A stretch of 64,000 bases of DNA from Darksidea phi (GCA_030770425.1 JASJFT010000170.1:1-64000); one strand, 5' to 3'. Counted from the first letter of the stretch, positions 12,300 to 23,835 are shown. Numbers and translations: made by a program. The notes: generated by a model not told the origin, from the sequence alone.

Positions 12300-14305
12300 A
12301 TCCCTATCTCCTATCTGCATAGTAGATCCAAGCCTGCGCAACATGGGACAGGGCAGTGAGCGACACGGCCGGTGACTCTTCTGCTGCTGCCCAAGGTTGT
12401 CTGACCACCCTCGGCCGCTCCACGGTGACATATGCCAGCCATCTGAGGGTGCAATGACGACGGTAAAAATAGACGAAGCAGCAAGATGACGGCGTAAGCT
12501 GGATGCAAGCAACGGCGAGTGGAGCGTGCATGTCCGCGGAGAGGGGAGAGGCGGGCCGACATCAGCGGCTTCACCGTCCACGGGCCGGGCGGTGAGCACG
12601 GCGAGGGAAGGAGAGCAGCACGGTGCTGATGGACGGGGTTGAGAAGGAAGGGCGAAGGGGGCCGGGCTGTGTGGAATGGCGTGATGGCGTGCTGCAGGTC
12701 AGCCTGTCGAAGGGCGTGGGCGAGGTGTGAGGTGCGAGGTGGTTTGCGGAGGGGAGTGTGGGGGTGGGGAAGCTGCCTTCTTAACATGGGCCCTTCTCGA
12801 GTCAGAGGGGGAGGGGAGGGGGAGGAGAGGGGGAGGAGAGGGGATGGTTGGCGACGGCGAGGACGAGGTGTCAGCCATGGAGCAAGCGGCACGAGAGAGT
12901 CGCACGCCTCACGACAACGAGGGCCACCGGTTCGCGCCAAGGATGCTGATGTCCCGTGCAGCCCTATCGCGAGAGGCGGACACCGATAGAATCTGACATG
13001 AGGATCTGACAGGCGGTGGCACGTGGCAGCGTCGAGTCGAGCGGAAAGCTTATGTGCACGACTACGCGCACGACTGTGTGCGACTTCAGGGCACGACGCG
13101 GCGCCGGCCACGCACGGGGCTTGGCCGAGGCAGACGGTCAGCGGCAGGTTCCAGGTCCCGTTCCAGGCTGAAGCTGCGAGCACGCACGTCGGCGGCCAAT
13201 GTGCCGGCAGCGAAGTCCGACCGCGTCCATGCTGCAGGGCCGCCATCTACTGCGTGTGTAAGCCGAGCGGCCTTCCATCGCCGCACCGCCGCATCGCTGC
13301 ATCGCTGCGTCGCCGCGTCTCTGCGTCTCTGCATCCCGTCCGCTGCCACGCCCATCGGCACGGCGAGCGGCCGGCCCGGCTGCGAGGGCTTCGGCACGCC
13401 ACACGGCTCGCGTCCGGGCTGCTCGGGGCAGCGTGGCGCCGAGAGCCGCTCGGGACGCCCGTATTTCACGTCCTGCGACCCGGCCGCCTGGATACGTGCC
13501 CAGAGGTGCAGCAATCCTGCGGAGGAGCGCGCTGCTCTCTGCTCGTGCTCTGCTTGGGCGGTTCGCGCGCGATGCGGTGCCGCTGCCCGCGCCCATTGGC
13601 GTGCCTTGAGCGCGTCGGGGCAGCGTCGCAGAGGCACGGCGCGGCGAGGCTGCGTGCTGCACCGAGGCGTCTGCACTGCGGAGCTCCTCGTCCTCGTCTC
13701 CTCGTCCCCGTCTCCTCGTCGCCCGTCCCCCGTCCTGTCTCCCCCCCCCTCGTCCGCCTCGTCGCCTCAGCGCCCTCCGTCGCGTGTTTATCCGCAACCC
13801 GCTCGACGCGGACGCCATATGCAGTAGAGGCCTGGCAGCGCTGGCAGCATCGCGCCCGTGCGCCCTCGCCCGCGCCCATTGGCCGGGGAAGACGCAGCGC
13901 AGGCCGATGGCAGGCACCCCCAGCACCCTCCCCAGCACCCCCCGGCGCGTCTTGGCGCCGCCTGCGATTCTGTGCAAAACTTCGGCGTCTCGCTGAGCTC
14001 GCTCCAGGTCCTCCCATGTCCCCCTCTTCTCGATGTGATCCTCTTCTGCTCCGTCCATGTTCTGCATTGATGCTTGACGGCCGTCCTCACGACTAACGGC
14101 CGCCCTCCTGCCCCCCCCTCCGCCCCTCCGCCCCGAGCCACCCTCCTCCCACCCCCCCGGAGCGCCCTGCGCGACCGCCAGCAGCCGAGCGACAGCCGAG
14201 CGAGCTGCATCGTCCCTCCCCCCTCCTCCTCCAAGGCCCGTCGTCAACCGCACCACCCAGAGCTCCCCCCTCGGCGACTACGCCGCACCGGCCCCGGCCG
14301 CCCCC
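12300..14305. other. GC-rich gene-free island with overlapping long open frames
   Basis: The base composition shifts sharply to G+C with purine/pyrimidine runs (CCTC, GGGGAGG). Because stop codons are rare at this composition, long frames appear on both strands at once (plus 13023-14096, 357 codons; minus 14256-13138, 372 codons; minus 13246-12311, 311 codons). All are Arg/Ala/Gly/Pro-rich, none has a recognisable domain, and they overlap each other antisense. I treat the region as non-coding or a long GC-rich upstream region of the gene at 14306. Confidence 0.45.
13281..13336. repeat. 8-bp imperfect tandem repeat, 7 units
   Basis: Seven consecutive octamers of the form CYGCRTCB (for example CCGCATCG, CTGCATCG, CTGCGTCG, CCGCGTCT, CTGCGTCT), plus a first unit CCGCACCG. 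A minisatellite inside the GC-rich island. Confidence 0.7.
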
Positions 14306-15118
14306 ATGGCCGCGCTGAAGAGCGATTCCACCCTCCGCGACGCGAAAGCCGACGACGCTGCTCCCTCGCGCCCCTCCCCCCTGGCGCGGGTGATGCGCGA
14401 GTGGGAGGAGCTGGCGCGGGCCTACGAGACGGGCCTGCTGCGCTCGCTGGAGGACGCCGGGGACGAGCACCAGCACGCAGACGGCCACAGGGCCCCGCGG
14501 CGGGACGGCATACGGCAAGAGGCCTCGCGTCTGGCCATCGCCGACATCAACACCAGGTACACCCGCAAGCACATCGCCCGGTCGCTGCACCACGCCGAGT
14601 CGCTGGGCCGCCGCGCCGAAGACCGATTGCACGCCGCCCTCGACAGCGGCCGCCCGGGCGACGACGAGGAGCTGCGTAGCATACATAATGGTTATTTCTG
14701 CTTATACTCGGCTCAACTGTATAATATGCTTGGCCAACCCCCTAACCTCCGCTTCGGCACCCTCCGCTTCCACCAGCACGCCACCCACCCCGACACCCCC
14801 GCCTGGATATCCCTCGAGCTCGCCCTGGCTTCGTCCTTCTTCGTCGCCGACTCCATGGAGACGATGCCCTACCACGCCTTCAAGGTGCCCCAGACTCCCT
14901 CCCTGCAGAACCGCGGCATCCTGAGCCGGAAGCCTGAGGACAACGGCGCCTTTCCCGTCTTCGACTCGTGGCTGCTGTTTACCTTCCTCGGCCATGGCTA
15001 TCTGAAGCTCGAGGTGCCCATCGAGATGTGCGCCGATGTCTACGGCGGCCCGTTACGCGGCCGAGAGAATGAAGACATCCACTTCTGGGGCATCTTCATC
15101 GAGGATGAGGCGCCATAG
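14306..15118 (+). CDS. Unknown protein with C-terminal FLGxGYL module (copy 1)
   Basis: Single exon of 270 residues, starting at ATG in context CCCCCATGG. The N-terminal half is helical and charged (REWEELARAYETGLLRSL; SRLAIADINTRYTRKHIA), with no signal peptide. The C-terminal half begins with GYFCLYSAQLYNML (about residue 129) and contains PYHAFKVP, then FLGHGYLKLEVP (from residue 227) and IHFWGIFIED at the end. The same ordered motifs occur in the genes at 33384-35453 and 37999-38913, with 33-34 residues between FLG and the final aromatic/Gly strand. Codons 127-140 are conspicuously AT-richer than the GC-rich flanks. I do not recognise the family, and function is unknown. Confidence 0.7.
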   Translation: MAALKSDSTLRDAKADDAAPSRPSPLARVMREWEELARAYETGLLRSLEDAGDEHQHADGHRAPRRDGIRQEASRLAIADINTRYTRKHIARSLHHAESLGRRAEDRLHAALDSGRPGDDEELRSIHNGYFCLYSAQLYNMLGQPPNLRFGTLRFHQHATHPDTPAWISLELALASSFFVADSMETMPYHAFKVPQTPSLQNRGILSRKPEDNGAFPVFDSWLLFTFLGHGYLKLEVPIEMCADVYGGPLRGRENEDIHFWGIFIEDEAP

Positions 15119-15848
15119 CCCCTTGCTTTGCTTTGCCATGCCGTGCTTTGCTTTGCTTTGCTTTACATCTGGTTTGGATTGCGCGGGTAGACGGGGCTTG
15201 CTTTGGAGTTGGGCGCATGGCTTGCCCGGGCTGGATGGTTCTGGTTGCTAGCCCGGCGCGGACAAAGAGTGCTGGACCAGCGCACTCACGACTGACGAAT
15301 TTCCTTGGCTTCTTCTCTTCTAATACGCCCGAGCTGCCGAATGCGCTCTAGGCCTTGTTGGAGCCCTCGGCTCGTTTTTTCTTTCTTCCTTGTAGTTTGG
15401 CGGCATACGCATTGCATTTTGGATACTGTCGAAAAGGAGGGAAATGGGGGTGAGGACATGGGACGGACGGCAAGAGCAGAACACAAGGGCAGGTACATGA
15501 AAAAGCAGCAAGAGAAGCGTAGATTTTGGTTACCTCTCCTTTTTCTTTCTTTCTCTGTACAGGCAGTCATCACTCTAGATGAACAATTACACCGTGTTTC
15601 ACCTCCGCAGGTGTGTGCTTTGCTTGCTGATTTGACTCTTTCGCCCACTTTCACAGTTTCCTCGACGCTCACGGAGAGACGTGGAGCTAGTGTAAGTGAA
15701 GAGTTGCAGCCTGCCATTTAGAGTTGACTTCACTCCAGTTCTGACAACAAAATTCCCACTCCCCAACGTCAACGAGTCCCAACTCCACCACCACACAACA
15801 CGTCACGAAAACCACAATTCCTCTACCTCTACAACACCATACCACACC
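15119..15848. other. Intergenic region
   Basis: Holds the CTTTG microsatellite and the upstream region of the gene at 15849. No coding frame is supported. A pyrimidine/CA-rich leader (CACCACCACACAACACG) directly precedes the next start codon, as is common in fungal 5' UTRs. Confidence 0.5.
15122..15165. repeat. CTTTG pentanucleotide microsatellite
   Basis: Repeats of CTTTG/GCTTT with one interruption (CCATGCCGTG), just 3' of the gene ending at 15118. Confidence 0.8.
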
Positions 15849-17031
15849 ATGGAAGACTCCACAATGACCGACGTCGACATCGACATGGCTTCCGTTCCCG
15901 TCCACGCCCCCGTTCCCGCTCCCATCCACACCGCCACCACCACGACGCCCGGCCCCGTCCACGCCGAGCCCTCTTCCACGCCCACACTCCGCCGGGCAAA
16001 AGCCGTCGATCCTAATAAGGAGGCTGCCATGGTTCTGAAGTATCGTGGTAGAGCGGGGCGCAAGAAGGAGCGACGAGCTAGAATTGCCGAGGCGAGGCTT
16101 TGGGTTGAGCAGCGGAGGGAGGAGAAGAGGGTTGCGGGGTTGCTTGAGGGGTTTGGGCTTGCTGGGGGAGATGGGGTTGAGGGGGAGGGTAGGGATCAGG
16201 GGAAGGGGAAGGGGAAGGGTAAGTGTTGAGTTTTGTGGTTTGTGTTTTTTTTTGGAGAGTTTTTGGGTTTTTGGGTTTTTGCGTAGGTGACAGAGGTGTA
16301 AGTCTGTGAGGTACTGATCATGGTGGTAGAGAGAGAGGAGGGTGCCGTCGAGGACGATGAAGATTGGGACATGGCGCCGGGCGGAGAGAAGGCGGTTTCT
16401 TCGGCTGATGGCTTTGGCCTTGGAAAAAGTATGTTATCCCCTTCCCTTCCCCCTTCTTCGTCCCCATTTCCTACCCCCTCCCCTCCCCTCCCCTCCCCTT
16501 CCCTTTCTCCTTCTCTTCCCCTTTGTCTAGCCCACCCCACTAACGCCCCCACCACCAGAGGCAACAGAACCAGACCCACTCCACACCGAATCCCTAAACG
16601 AATACATCCACCTCCACGCCCCACCCCCAACCTTCGTGTCCTCCCTAAAACGCTCCTTCCTCGCAGCCAAAGAGCCCTCGACCAAGGAATCCCGCCAAGA
16701 ACGCGCCAGAGCGCTCCAGCTCCAGGCGCAGACGGCCGCCGCAGCCCGCAGGGGCCAGACGCTCGACGACTATCTCGCCTGCAGGGAGCATGCGAAGGAG
16801 CGCCGGAAGCAGGCCTTGGCGAAGAGGGAGAAGGCTAGGGCGGACAGGGAGGCGCGGGGTGGAGGCGGTGAGGCGCGGGAGGAGGGGGAGGGGGAGGAGT
16901 GGCGATTGGCGCCGGGTGAGAGGTTCTCGGTGCCGGGTTTTGGCGCTGGGCTGCCTGGCTTGGGGGAGGTGGAGTTTGGCGCTGGGATGGGTGGGAGTGA
17001 AGGTGGAGGTGGAGGTGGAGGTGGGTTGTAG
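15849..17031 (+). CDS. Unknown highly charged protein, 3 exons
   Basis: Exons 15849-16218, 16330-16428 and 16559-17031. Both introns are phase 1, GT...AG (GTAAGT...GGTAG with CTGAT; GTATGT...CACCAG), and join one frame of 942 bp, 313 residues. The start is ACACCATGG. The protein starts acidic (MTDVDIDMASV), becomes Pro/Thr-rich, then basic (RKKERRARIAEARLWVEQRREEKR) and acidic again (EDDEDWDMAPGGEK). It ends with a long charged helix (KERRKQALAKREKARADREAR) and a Gly tail (GGGGGGGL). Intron 2 has a CCCTCC polypyrimidine run. There is no membrane or secretion signal. I do not recognise the family; it may be a nuclear, intrinsically disordered protein. Confidence 0.75.
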
Positions 17032-17707
17032 AGTGGCGGGATTGTGGTGCGTGATGAGCGGTGGGATTTGGTGGGCCGTGGGCGGTGGAGTCCTTATCAG
17101 GGGGTCAATTAGGCCGCTTGTGGTGGATGTGCATGTAGCTTACGTGAATAATTGACTTTGCTGCATCGCTTGGTTGTTGTTATTGCTCTTGTTTTGCCTT
17201 GGTTCCTCGCTATGAATGATTGATATGGCTATGCGCTCCTTTCCATACACTTACTTATCTTCCGACTCACGCTAGCACCCTCTTCTCACTTTTTAATCAA
17301 CTTCCCTAACAGAATGTACGACAGTACAAGGAGAGAGGGGGAGGGGGAGATGGGAGCGTGGAGAACACACTAGGGATGGGGTAGGTCTTAGGCAGGTAGC
17401 CTACGCTCGTGATCAGACAATGAATGATGTTAACATGGGACTGTCTATTAGAGAACACAGACCCGAACGAATGACATTTATAAACATTGTCAAGGACAAT
17501 CCATCTTTTCATAAACTATCAGAGTGAGGGCTCAGGATGAATCACTGTGAGGAAAATAGAAGTGAAGATTGCGGTTGATTGCGAAAGCTCTGTATGAGAG
17601 CAGCTTATATAGAACAGAATGAGGCGTAGCAGCCAGGAGCAGTCATGTGACCTGATCTGGTGTGCGAGCTAGCCTGGTATAAACGCTCATGCCGTTGTTC
17701 GCGCTCC
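17032..17707. other. Intergenic between convergent genes
   Basis: 3' flanks of two genes facing each other. No supported coding frame. Confidence 0.5.
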
Positions 17708-20700
17708 TCACACAACACCCACCATCTCCAACAACTCCCCGACCTCCTCAAGCACCTCCTGGACATCCCTCCCCGCATCAACAGGCACTACATCTGTCTC
17801 CATGACGCCTGGTTCCTCTCTGATCGCCAGCTGGCTCTCCACCATACCCTCCTTCATGTAATGCTCTCCCCTCCCTTGGATTCTCCTCACCAACTCGTCC
17901 TTCTCAATCTGCAAGTCTAAAAACGAAATGGCAACGCCGTCATGCTCGCGTTGCAGCTCGCGGAAGCGGTCTCGATACGCCCTTTTCAGCGCAGAGCACG
18001 ATACGAAGACTTTGTCGTGGCTGAGATGGGTAATAGTTTCGAGGGCGCGCTGCTTGAGGCGGTCTAGCCATGGCGCGCGATCGGTGTCTCCGAGGGGTGT
18101 GCCGGCGGCCATGAGGGAGACGGCGTCGGGACTGTGTAGCTCGTCGCCTTCGATGAAGGGCGCTTTGAACGTTGCGCTGAGGTGTTTGGCAATGGTGGAC
18201 TTGCCGCTGCCGCAGGGTCCGGCAAGAACGATGACCTGCTTCTTTGGAGGTTCTGCCGTTGATGGTTTCCATGAGTCGGTTTGGAACCGCTTGATGAAGG
18301 TTTTGACGAACGCTGCGTCAAGGGTAGGTGCATTTTCTAGAGAAGTTGACAAGGACCGTGCAAGGCTGGTTTCATATGTTCGCGATGGAGCGAATGTATC
18401 CTTGTCGTACTTGGAAGCAAAGAAGTCGACGAGCTTGATAGGCGGATTCGAAACAGCGTCTTCGTTCGACGCGCGGAGCCTCTTCACCCATTCTTTTGGC
18501 TCGAGCTCTTCAAAATCTAAGCCAGCTTGCCGCAGCGCGGGTAGGAGATCATCCGACCATGAAAAGGTCTTCGCGTTCGTGACATTGACGACGATGGATC
18601 CTGCATCGGAAAGCGAGATCTCCGTCACTGCCTTTGCCATGACATCGACGGGCGTCCAACTGGGCGACTCTTGCAGCTTCGGCAGCGCCCCGATGGTGAT
18701 GGCGGACTGCAGCATAAGCGGGATGGCCTCCGTGTCGTTCCACACGCCATGAACGGTGTCGGCCACGATCTGCCCAACACGTAGCACCCTAGCTTTGATA
18801 CCGGTTTTAGCCGCCGCCGCCATGCATATATGCTCAGCGACACATTTGCTTTGGGCATATCCCATGCCTTGCGCCCAGTCCAGTTCCGCAAGCCGCTCAG
18901 GCGTGGGGGCTTCAGGACATTTCGAGACCGTGCTGACGGACGAGCAGAAATCGAAAGAAGCAGGCTCCGATGAAGGCACCGCGAGGCAAAGGTTGAGAAG
19001 ATGTCGAACGCCGGCTATACAATCCTTCTCGAACGAAACGAGGCTTTTGTTGAAGTTCACGCTCCATGCGCAGTGGATGACGGCCACCAGATTCTTTGCG
19101 ATGGCCCGGTGTGTCTGACTGTTCAGCCCGAGGTAGGAATCCGACAGATCAGCGGCCAGGGCGTGGATCTTCCTGCGTGCTGTAAGCGACAACAGGTGAA
19201 AGATCTTGCGCTGGAAGAGGGATTGGCGAAGACGGCGTGCTGCATCTTTGTTGTCCTTCGCCCGTACTAGACAGTGGACGGTTCCAACGTCGGGGCGGGC
19301 TACGAGTTGGGCGAGAACATGAGCGCCGAGCGACCCTGTAGCTCCTGTAAGAACGACATCTGTTCTCGGGGCCGGCTTGAAGTTGCCGTATCGCTCGATG
19401 AGGTCCTGCATCTGTGTGGTGATCGATGCCTGTTCTTCATCTTGCCCTGTTCGCAGACTGTGCAGATGTGCGCTGAGTGCTGCAATGGACGGATACTCAA
19501 AGACGACATTCTGGCCAAGCTTGTTGCTACCAACATCGACTGTCTTTAAGATCTCAGTGCGTATTTGGATGGACTGAAGGGAGTCGAGGCCAAGAGAGAA
19601 AAGGTCCGCTGTCCTCTCGATGTTGCTAGCTTGCGGCAAGATCTTCGTCAAGGTACCGCGCACGAAGCTTTCCAGTTCAGGGAGTGTAAACGGACGAAGC
19701 TCGCCATGCGCTGTTGCAGTTTGATCATATGCGTTCTCGATCTCAGTGGCGAACTGGTGGTAAAACGCCTGCCTGACCACACTTCCCTTATCGGTTCGCG
19801 GAAACGGACAATTGTGGGGAAGAATCACGACCATGTCGCGCGATATCCTTGCGTACGCTTCGGCGATCCGATTTGCCTCTTCGAAGATGGGCCATATCTG
19901 GTCGACAATCTCAGGTGGCGACATGCCCTCAACAGCTGGACTTGGGACGACGAGTACACCCAGGTACGGGCGACCAGAGCCAAAGACTACGGCCTCCGTC
20001 ACAGCTTTGTTGGATCGTATTCTGCCTTCCATCATGACGGGGTTGAACTTCTCACCATTCACCAAGGCGATGGTATCATCGAGGCGCGCGATGTATTTCC
20101 ATGCTTTTTCAATCGTTGGGTGGGGCTCGAACATATCCTTCGTTGCATAGCTGCCGTCTGGTTGATTAGAGGCAACCTTGGCTGGCCAGCCGGGTAAGAC
20201 GGTGCACTCGTACAGATTGGGCCCGCACGGTATCCACCGGAGGAACGGGGAAAGTTTCGGCGTCTCTCGGACGTAATTCCAGTCCTTGTCACTCGCAGGC
20301 CGGAAAGATGTCATGAGTTGACCGACTTCAGTGCTGCCATGGAATTAGCACATCTTCACCCATTCTAGTTATAAATGACTCACGCTCCGTAATGGCCAAC
20401 GAGATTGACGCCCTTCTCCACTAGCAAGTCGCCCAGAGTATCTGGGCACGCACTACCGCCATACATGACGACCTTCAGTTGCTTCAGCAAATCGATGCCC
20501 TCATTTGTTTCGGCAAGCAACTTGAGGGCATACGGTACCCCATAGAAGATTTCGAAATTGTGCTTCTTCAATATTGTCACCAGATACGCTTGTGTGAGCG
20601 GGAGGTCCGCATTATAGATGTGAATTGATTTCCCGCTGTAGATAGCGCGAAAGAAGTTGCAGATGCCGTGGTTATGGTACAGCGGGAGGGTGATGAAGGC

Positions 20701-21469
20701 CCTCATTTCCATGCTTACGGAGTAGTTGGCGATGGCGCTCTTCTGTGGTTGGTATATGGGCTTTGGTAAGCCCGTTGAGCCTGGCTCGGAGCGATCAGTT
20801 GGAGCTAGATATCTTTAAAGTAGGCTGCGTACCGCTAGAGTGAATGATGTAAATGTTATTCGATGCCTCGATTGCTGGATCGAGCTGATAATCCATGCGA
20901 GTATCTGCATGGACGTCGATCGGGAAATTGTAGGTGCCGCTTCCTGCCATCTCGCTAATGTGCAAAAAGGGTTGATTTGCTTGGGCTTCGGCCGCCATCT
21001 GTAGCAGCTTCGTGTCTGCAAGGAGATAGGTAGCCCCGGTTGTTCTGATCAGCGATTCGACGGCCAACTGGGATATTCTTGTCGACAAGAACAATACTGT
21101 GTGACCCAGCTTGGTGAGAGCTAGCATTGTGATAAGGTAATCGAAGTTGCTCGGCCCGAGAAGCGCGACTGTGGTAGGCTTTTCTCTTGAACTGCTTCTC
21201 GTCGGAATGAAAGTTTGGTAGTGTCGTGCAACACGATACGCAAACACATCGAGTTGTTGCATCGAATAGTCGACAAATTCGACGCCCGAGCTAGGGTATG
21301 ATACAATCGTGGCATGAGGGTTGACGCGCGCACGATGCCGTATCAGCGCGTCGACTGTCTGTATATTGGTGTCATCGAGCTGTTGCATGTTTTGCCGCAC
21401 ATTTGATTGCACAGTCTGTGGTAGAGACTGAGGTGGAGCTGCCGGTACGGTCATCTGTATCGGCGCCAT
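17708..21469 (-). CDS. NRPS-like adenylation-carrier-thioester reductase fused to a gluconokinase-like domain
   Basis: Exons 21469-20833, 20780-20384 and 20333-17708; introns 52 and 50 bp. The sum is 3660 bp, giving 1219 residues. The start is the first ATG (MAPIQMTVP); the open frame further upstream begins at GTG. Domains are as follows. Adenylation, about 40-540, has IIHSSGSTGLPKP spanning the first splice site, HYGATEVGQL spanning the second, and RLDDTIALVNGEKFNP. Carrier, about 565-640, has LFSLGLDSLQ with Ser596 as the phosphopantetheine site. NAD(P)-dependent thioester reductase, about 670-1030, has TGATGSLG at 674-681, FCSSVS, and YAQSK with Tyr837 and Lys841. After a short linker (residues 1034-1042) a complete P-loop kinase follows: GPCGSGKST at 1050-1058, EGDELHSPD, AAGTPLGDTDRAPWL, SCSALKRAYRD and GRGEHYMKEG. 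These are the signature motifs of gluconate kinases. No stop or intron separates the two parts. NRPS-like A-T-R enzymes reduce carboxylic acids to aldehydes; the kinase role here is unknown. Confidence 0.9.
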
Positions 21470-21731
21470 GACTCTGGTAGGGTGTTGGATAAAGAGGACG
21501 AGGTCGTAAGAGTGTAAAGACTGAAATGAGCGTTTGACACATCGCGATAGATGTTCCTTTAGTACTAAGCTAAGTATGGAGAAGCAGTTGCACACAGCGG
21601 CTATCCGCGAGGAAGAACCGTAGAATGAAGAGGTGTGTATTGCAGGGTTCCTGCATATCCGGGCCTAGCTAAGCAGCGCCGGATTTTCAACCGATTTGTC
21701 CGGTTTATAATCCGATGAGATCCGGGCGCGC

Positions 21732-21787
21732 TGGCCATCCGATCGGGGCTGAAACCTCCGCATAATTCTGCTCAGATGGCCATCCGA
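21732..21787. repeat. Direct repeat TGGCCATCCGA, two copies
   Basis: Identical 11-mers at 21732-21742 and 21777-21787, 45 bp apart (about four helical turns), inside the shared promoter. A candidate operator for the neighbouring Zn2Cys6 regulator. Confidence 0.5.
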
Positions 21788-21919
21788 GGTAATCTGCTTC
21801 GAGCAATAGTAGATTTCCCCACGTAGTCAAAGCGCAAGCTGATCTGGACCCTGGTATTAGCATGTGGTTCTCCGGAAGCCACGCTCCGTCTTTCCGTGTT
21901 GCCGCGCCCTCAGATCGAG

Positions 21920-21926
21920 TATAAAG
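21920..21926 (+). promoter_or_regulatory. TATA box of the MFS gene
   Basis: TATAAAG, 90 bp upstream of the ATG at 22016; the spacing is reasonable for a fungal core promoter. Confidence 0.45.
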
Positions 21927-22015
21927 CATCGGTCGCAGTGGGGTTGACAGGGACCATCACAAGGGCTCTTTTCACCCTTTAGTCTTCGTTTATCAATTTC
22001 CTATCGGTCATCCTG

Positions 22016-23835
22016 ATGACTCCGTCGATAGACAAGAACGAGATTCAGCATGTCGACGAAACAGCCGACTCTGTCCAAACATCTAAACCGCATCAAATCG
22101 TCCAGATTGACAACTTTCAAGTTCTTGGCCTTGATTCAGAGGATGCCGACTTCTACATCAACTACCCGGAGGAGAAGAGGAAGCGAGTGATCCACAAGGT
22201 AGATCTGTCTATCTCCGCGACTCACTGTCGCATCGCGCCAACATCACCTAGGTGGACATTCGTCTTGTGCCGATGCTGGCAATTCTCTACCTTATCTCGC
22301 ATATCGACCGAGCAAACATTGGGGTGAGTAGCAGCCTCATATTCCATTTGAGCCTGGCTAACACGACACAGAATGCCAAGATCGAAGGCATGGTCGAAGA
22401 TCTCGGACTCGACGGCGTGCAATGGAACGTCGCCTTGTCCGTGTTCTTCGTGCCCTACATTCTACTAGAAGTTCCGTCAAACATGTTGCTGAAGAGATTC
22501 AAGCGACCATCGTACTACCTCGGTATACTTATTGTTTGCTGGGGCATCGTGATGATGATGATGGGGGTGGTCAAGAACTTCACCGGGCTAGTAATCACTC
22601 GCATTCTTCTTGGAGTGTTCGAGTAAGCTCACAACCGCCCGCACGTCTGAGCAGCTGCTTACTGGACTCCAGGGCGGGATTCTTTCCAGGTGCCGTGTAT
22701 CTATGTGCGTACTGGTACATGCCAAGGGACCTCGCAACCAGAATCTCCTACTTTTACTGCGCATCGGCGCTTTCTGGTGCCTTCTCTGGTCTCCTGGCCG
22801 CGGCTATAGCGAAGATGGTAAGATATTAACGTATGAACGGTGTGTGAGACATCCGCTGACTGTATACGCTTAGGATAGCCTAGGCGGATACGAGGGCTGG
22901 CGCTGGATCTTCCTGCTCGAAGGTATTGTTACCGTTCTCCTCGGAGTGGCATGCTTTTTCTTGTTGATTGATTCACCGGCATTGAGTGGTAGATGGCTCA
23001 AACCTGATGAAATTCGCTTCCTCGAGCTGCAGAGATTCATCAAGGACGGCGGCAAGTTCACGGAGGAGAAGGAGGTCCACTTGCAGTGGAAAGACTTGAA
23101 GATGGTGCTTTGTAACTGGCGTCTGTATATGCAGGCATACATATTGCTTTGCATTTCAGCATGTTCATACGGTAGGCGATTCAAGTCAACTTGAATAATC
23201 AAGGCTAACCTGGAGCAGGAACAAAGTTTACCCTGCCCACGATTACGAAAGGGATGGGATTCACCAATACTAACGCGCAGCTAATGACCGTTCCTCCGTA
23301 TGTTGCAGGAGCCATCAGTTCGATTTTCTTCGCAAGGCTCTCTGATCGGTTTTACTGGCGTCTTCCGTTCGTTGCGATCCCATTGTGCTGCATCTGGATC
23401 GGCTATGCCATCATCACCTCCTTCGACGGCAACCTCAGAGCGAACTTCGGTCCCGCTTTCTTCGCTATCATCTTGACTTGCATAGGCATTTACCCTGTTC
23501 AACCTGCCGGAAGTTCGTGGGCGGCCAACAACCTTGCTCCATCATCTCGACGTGCCATTGGTGTTGCGTTCAACATCTGTGTTGGCAACATCGGTGGCGT
23601 TGTGGGGTCTTATATGTATCTGGAGTCCGAAAAGCCCAAATACTATACTGGATTCGGTCTATCGCTCGCCTTTGGCGCCACGGGTTTCATTGCCTCCTTC
23701 TTGTTGGAGCTGTCATACAAGTGGGGGAATACGAGGAAGGCAAGGCTGACCGAAGACGAGGTGAGGGCCCAGTACACCGACGAGGAACTGTTGAGCATGG
23801 GCGACAAGTCGCCATTGTTCCGATACACACTCTAA
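22016..23835 (+). CDS. MFS permease, DAL5/TNA1-like anion:cation symporter family
   Basis: Six exons: 22016-22198, 22252-22323, 22372-22622, 22673-22817, 22874-23171, 23219-23835. The introns are 47-56 bp and every junction keeps the frame (1566 bp, 521 residues). The N-terminal cytosolic tail is followed by RLVPMLAILYLISHIDRANIGNAK, the hallmark of the allantoate/nicotinate permease group. Then come WNVALSVFFVPYILLEVPSNMLLKRF, GVFEAGFFPGAVYLCAYWY, a cytosolic central loop, GYEGWRWIFLLEGI, and six further helices with FFARLSDRFYWR and AGSSWAANN. It ends ELLSMGDKSPLFRYTL. These carriers import organic anions and vitamins at the plasma membrane; the substrate here is unknown. Divergent transcription from the NRPS-like gene and closeness to a regulator suggest a cluster transporter. 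Confidence 0.9.

Larger units (their letters stand above)
21470..22015. promoter_or_regulatory. Shared divergent promoter of the NRPS-like and MFS genes
   Basis: A 546-bp gap between divergent start codons. It holds a TATA box for the MFS gene (21920-21926), two copies of TGGCCATCCGA, and several CCGG/CCGAT words around 21680-21745. These last are compatible with Zn2Cys6-type binding, since such proteins recognise CGG triplets. Direct evidence for co-regulation is lacking. Confidence 0.45.

Noticed and set aside
13023..14256. Long overlapping plus and minus frames (357 and 372 codons)
   Set aside because: GC-rich low-complexity DNA gives long frames by chance; both are Arg/Ala/Pro/Gly-rich, mutually antisense and domain-free.
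20781..20833. NRPS-like gene truncated after IIHSSG
   Set aside because: A standard 52-bp intron here restores the A3 motif SSGSTGLPKP, so the gene is intact.
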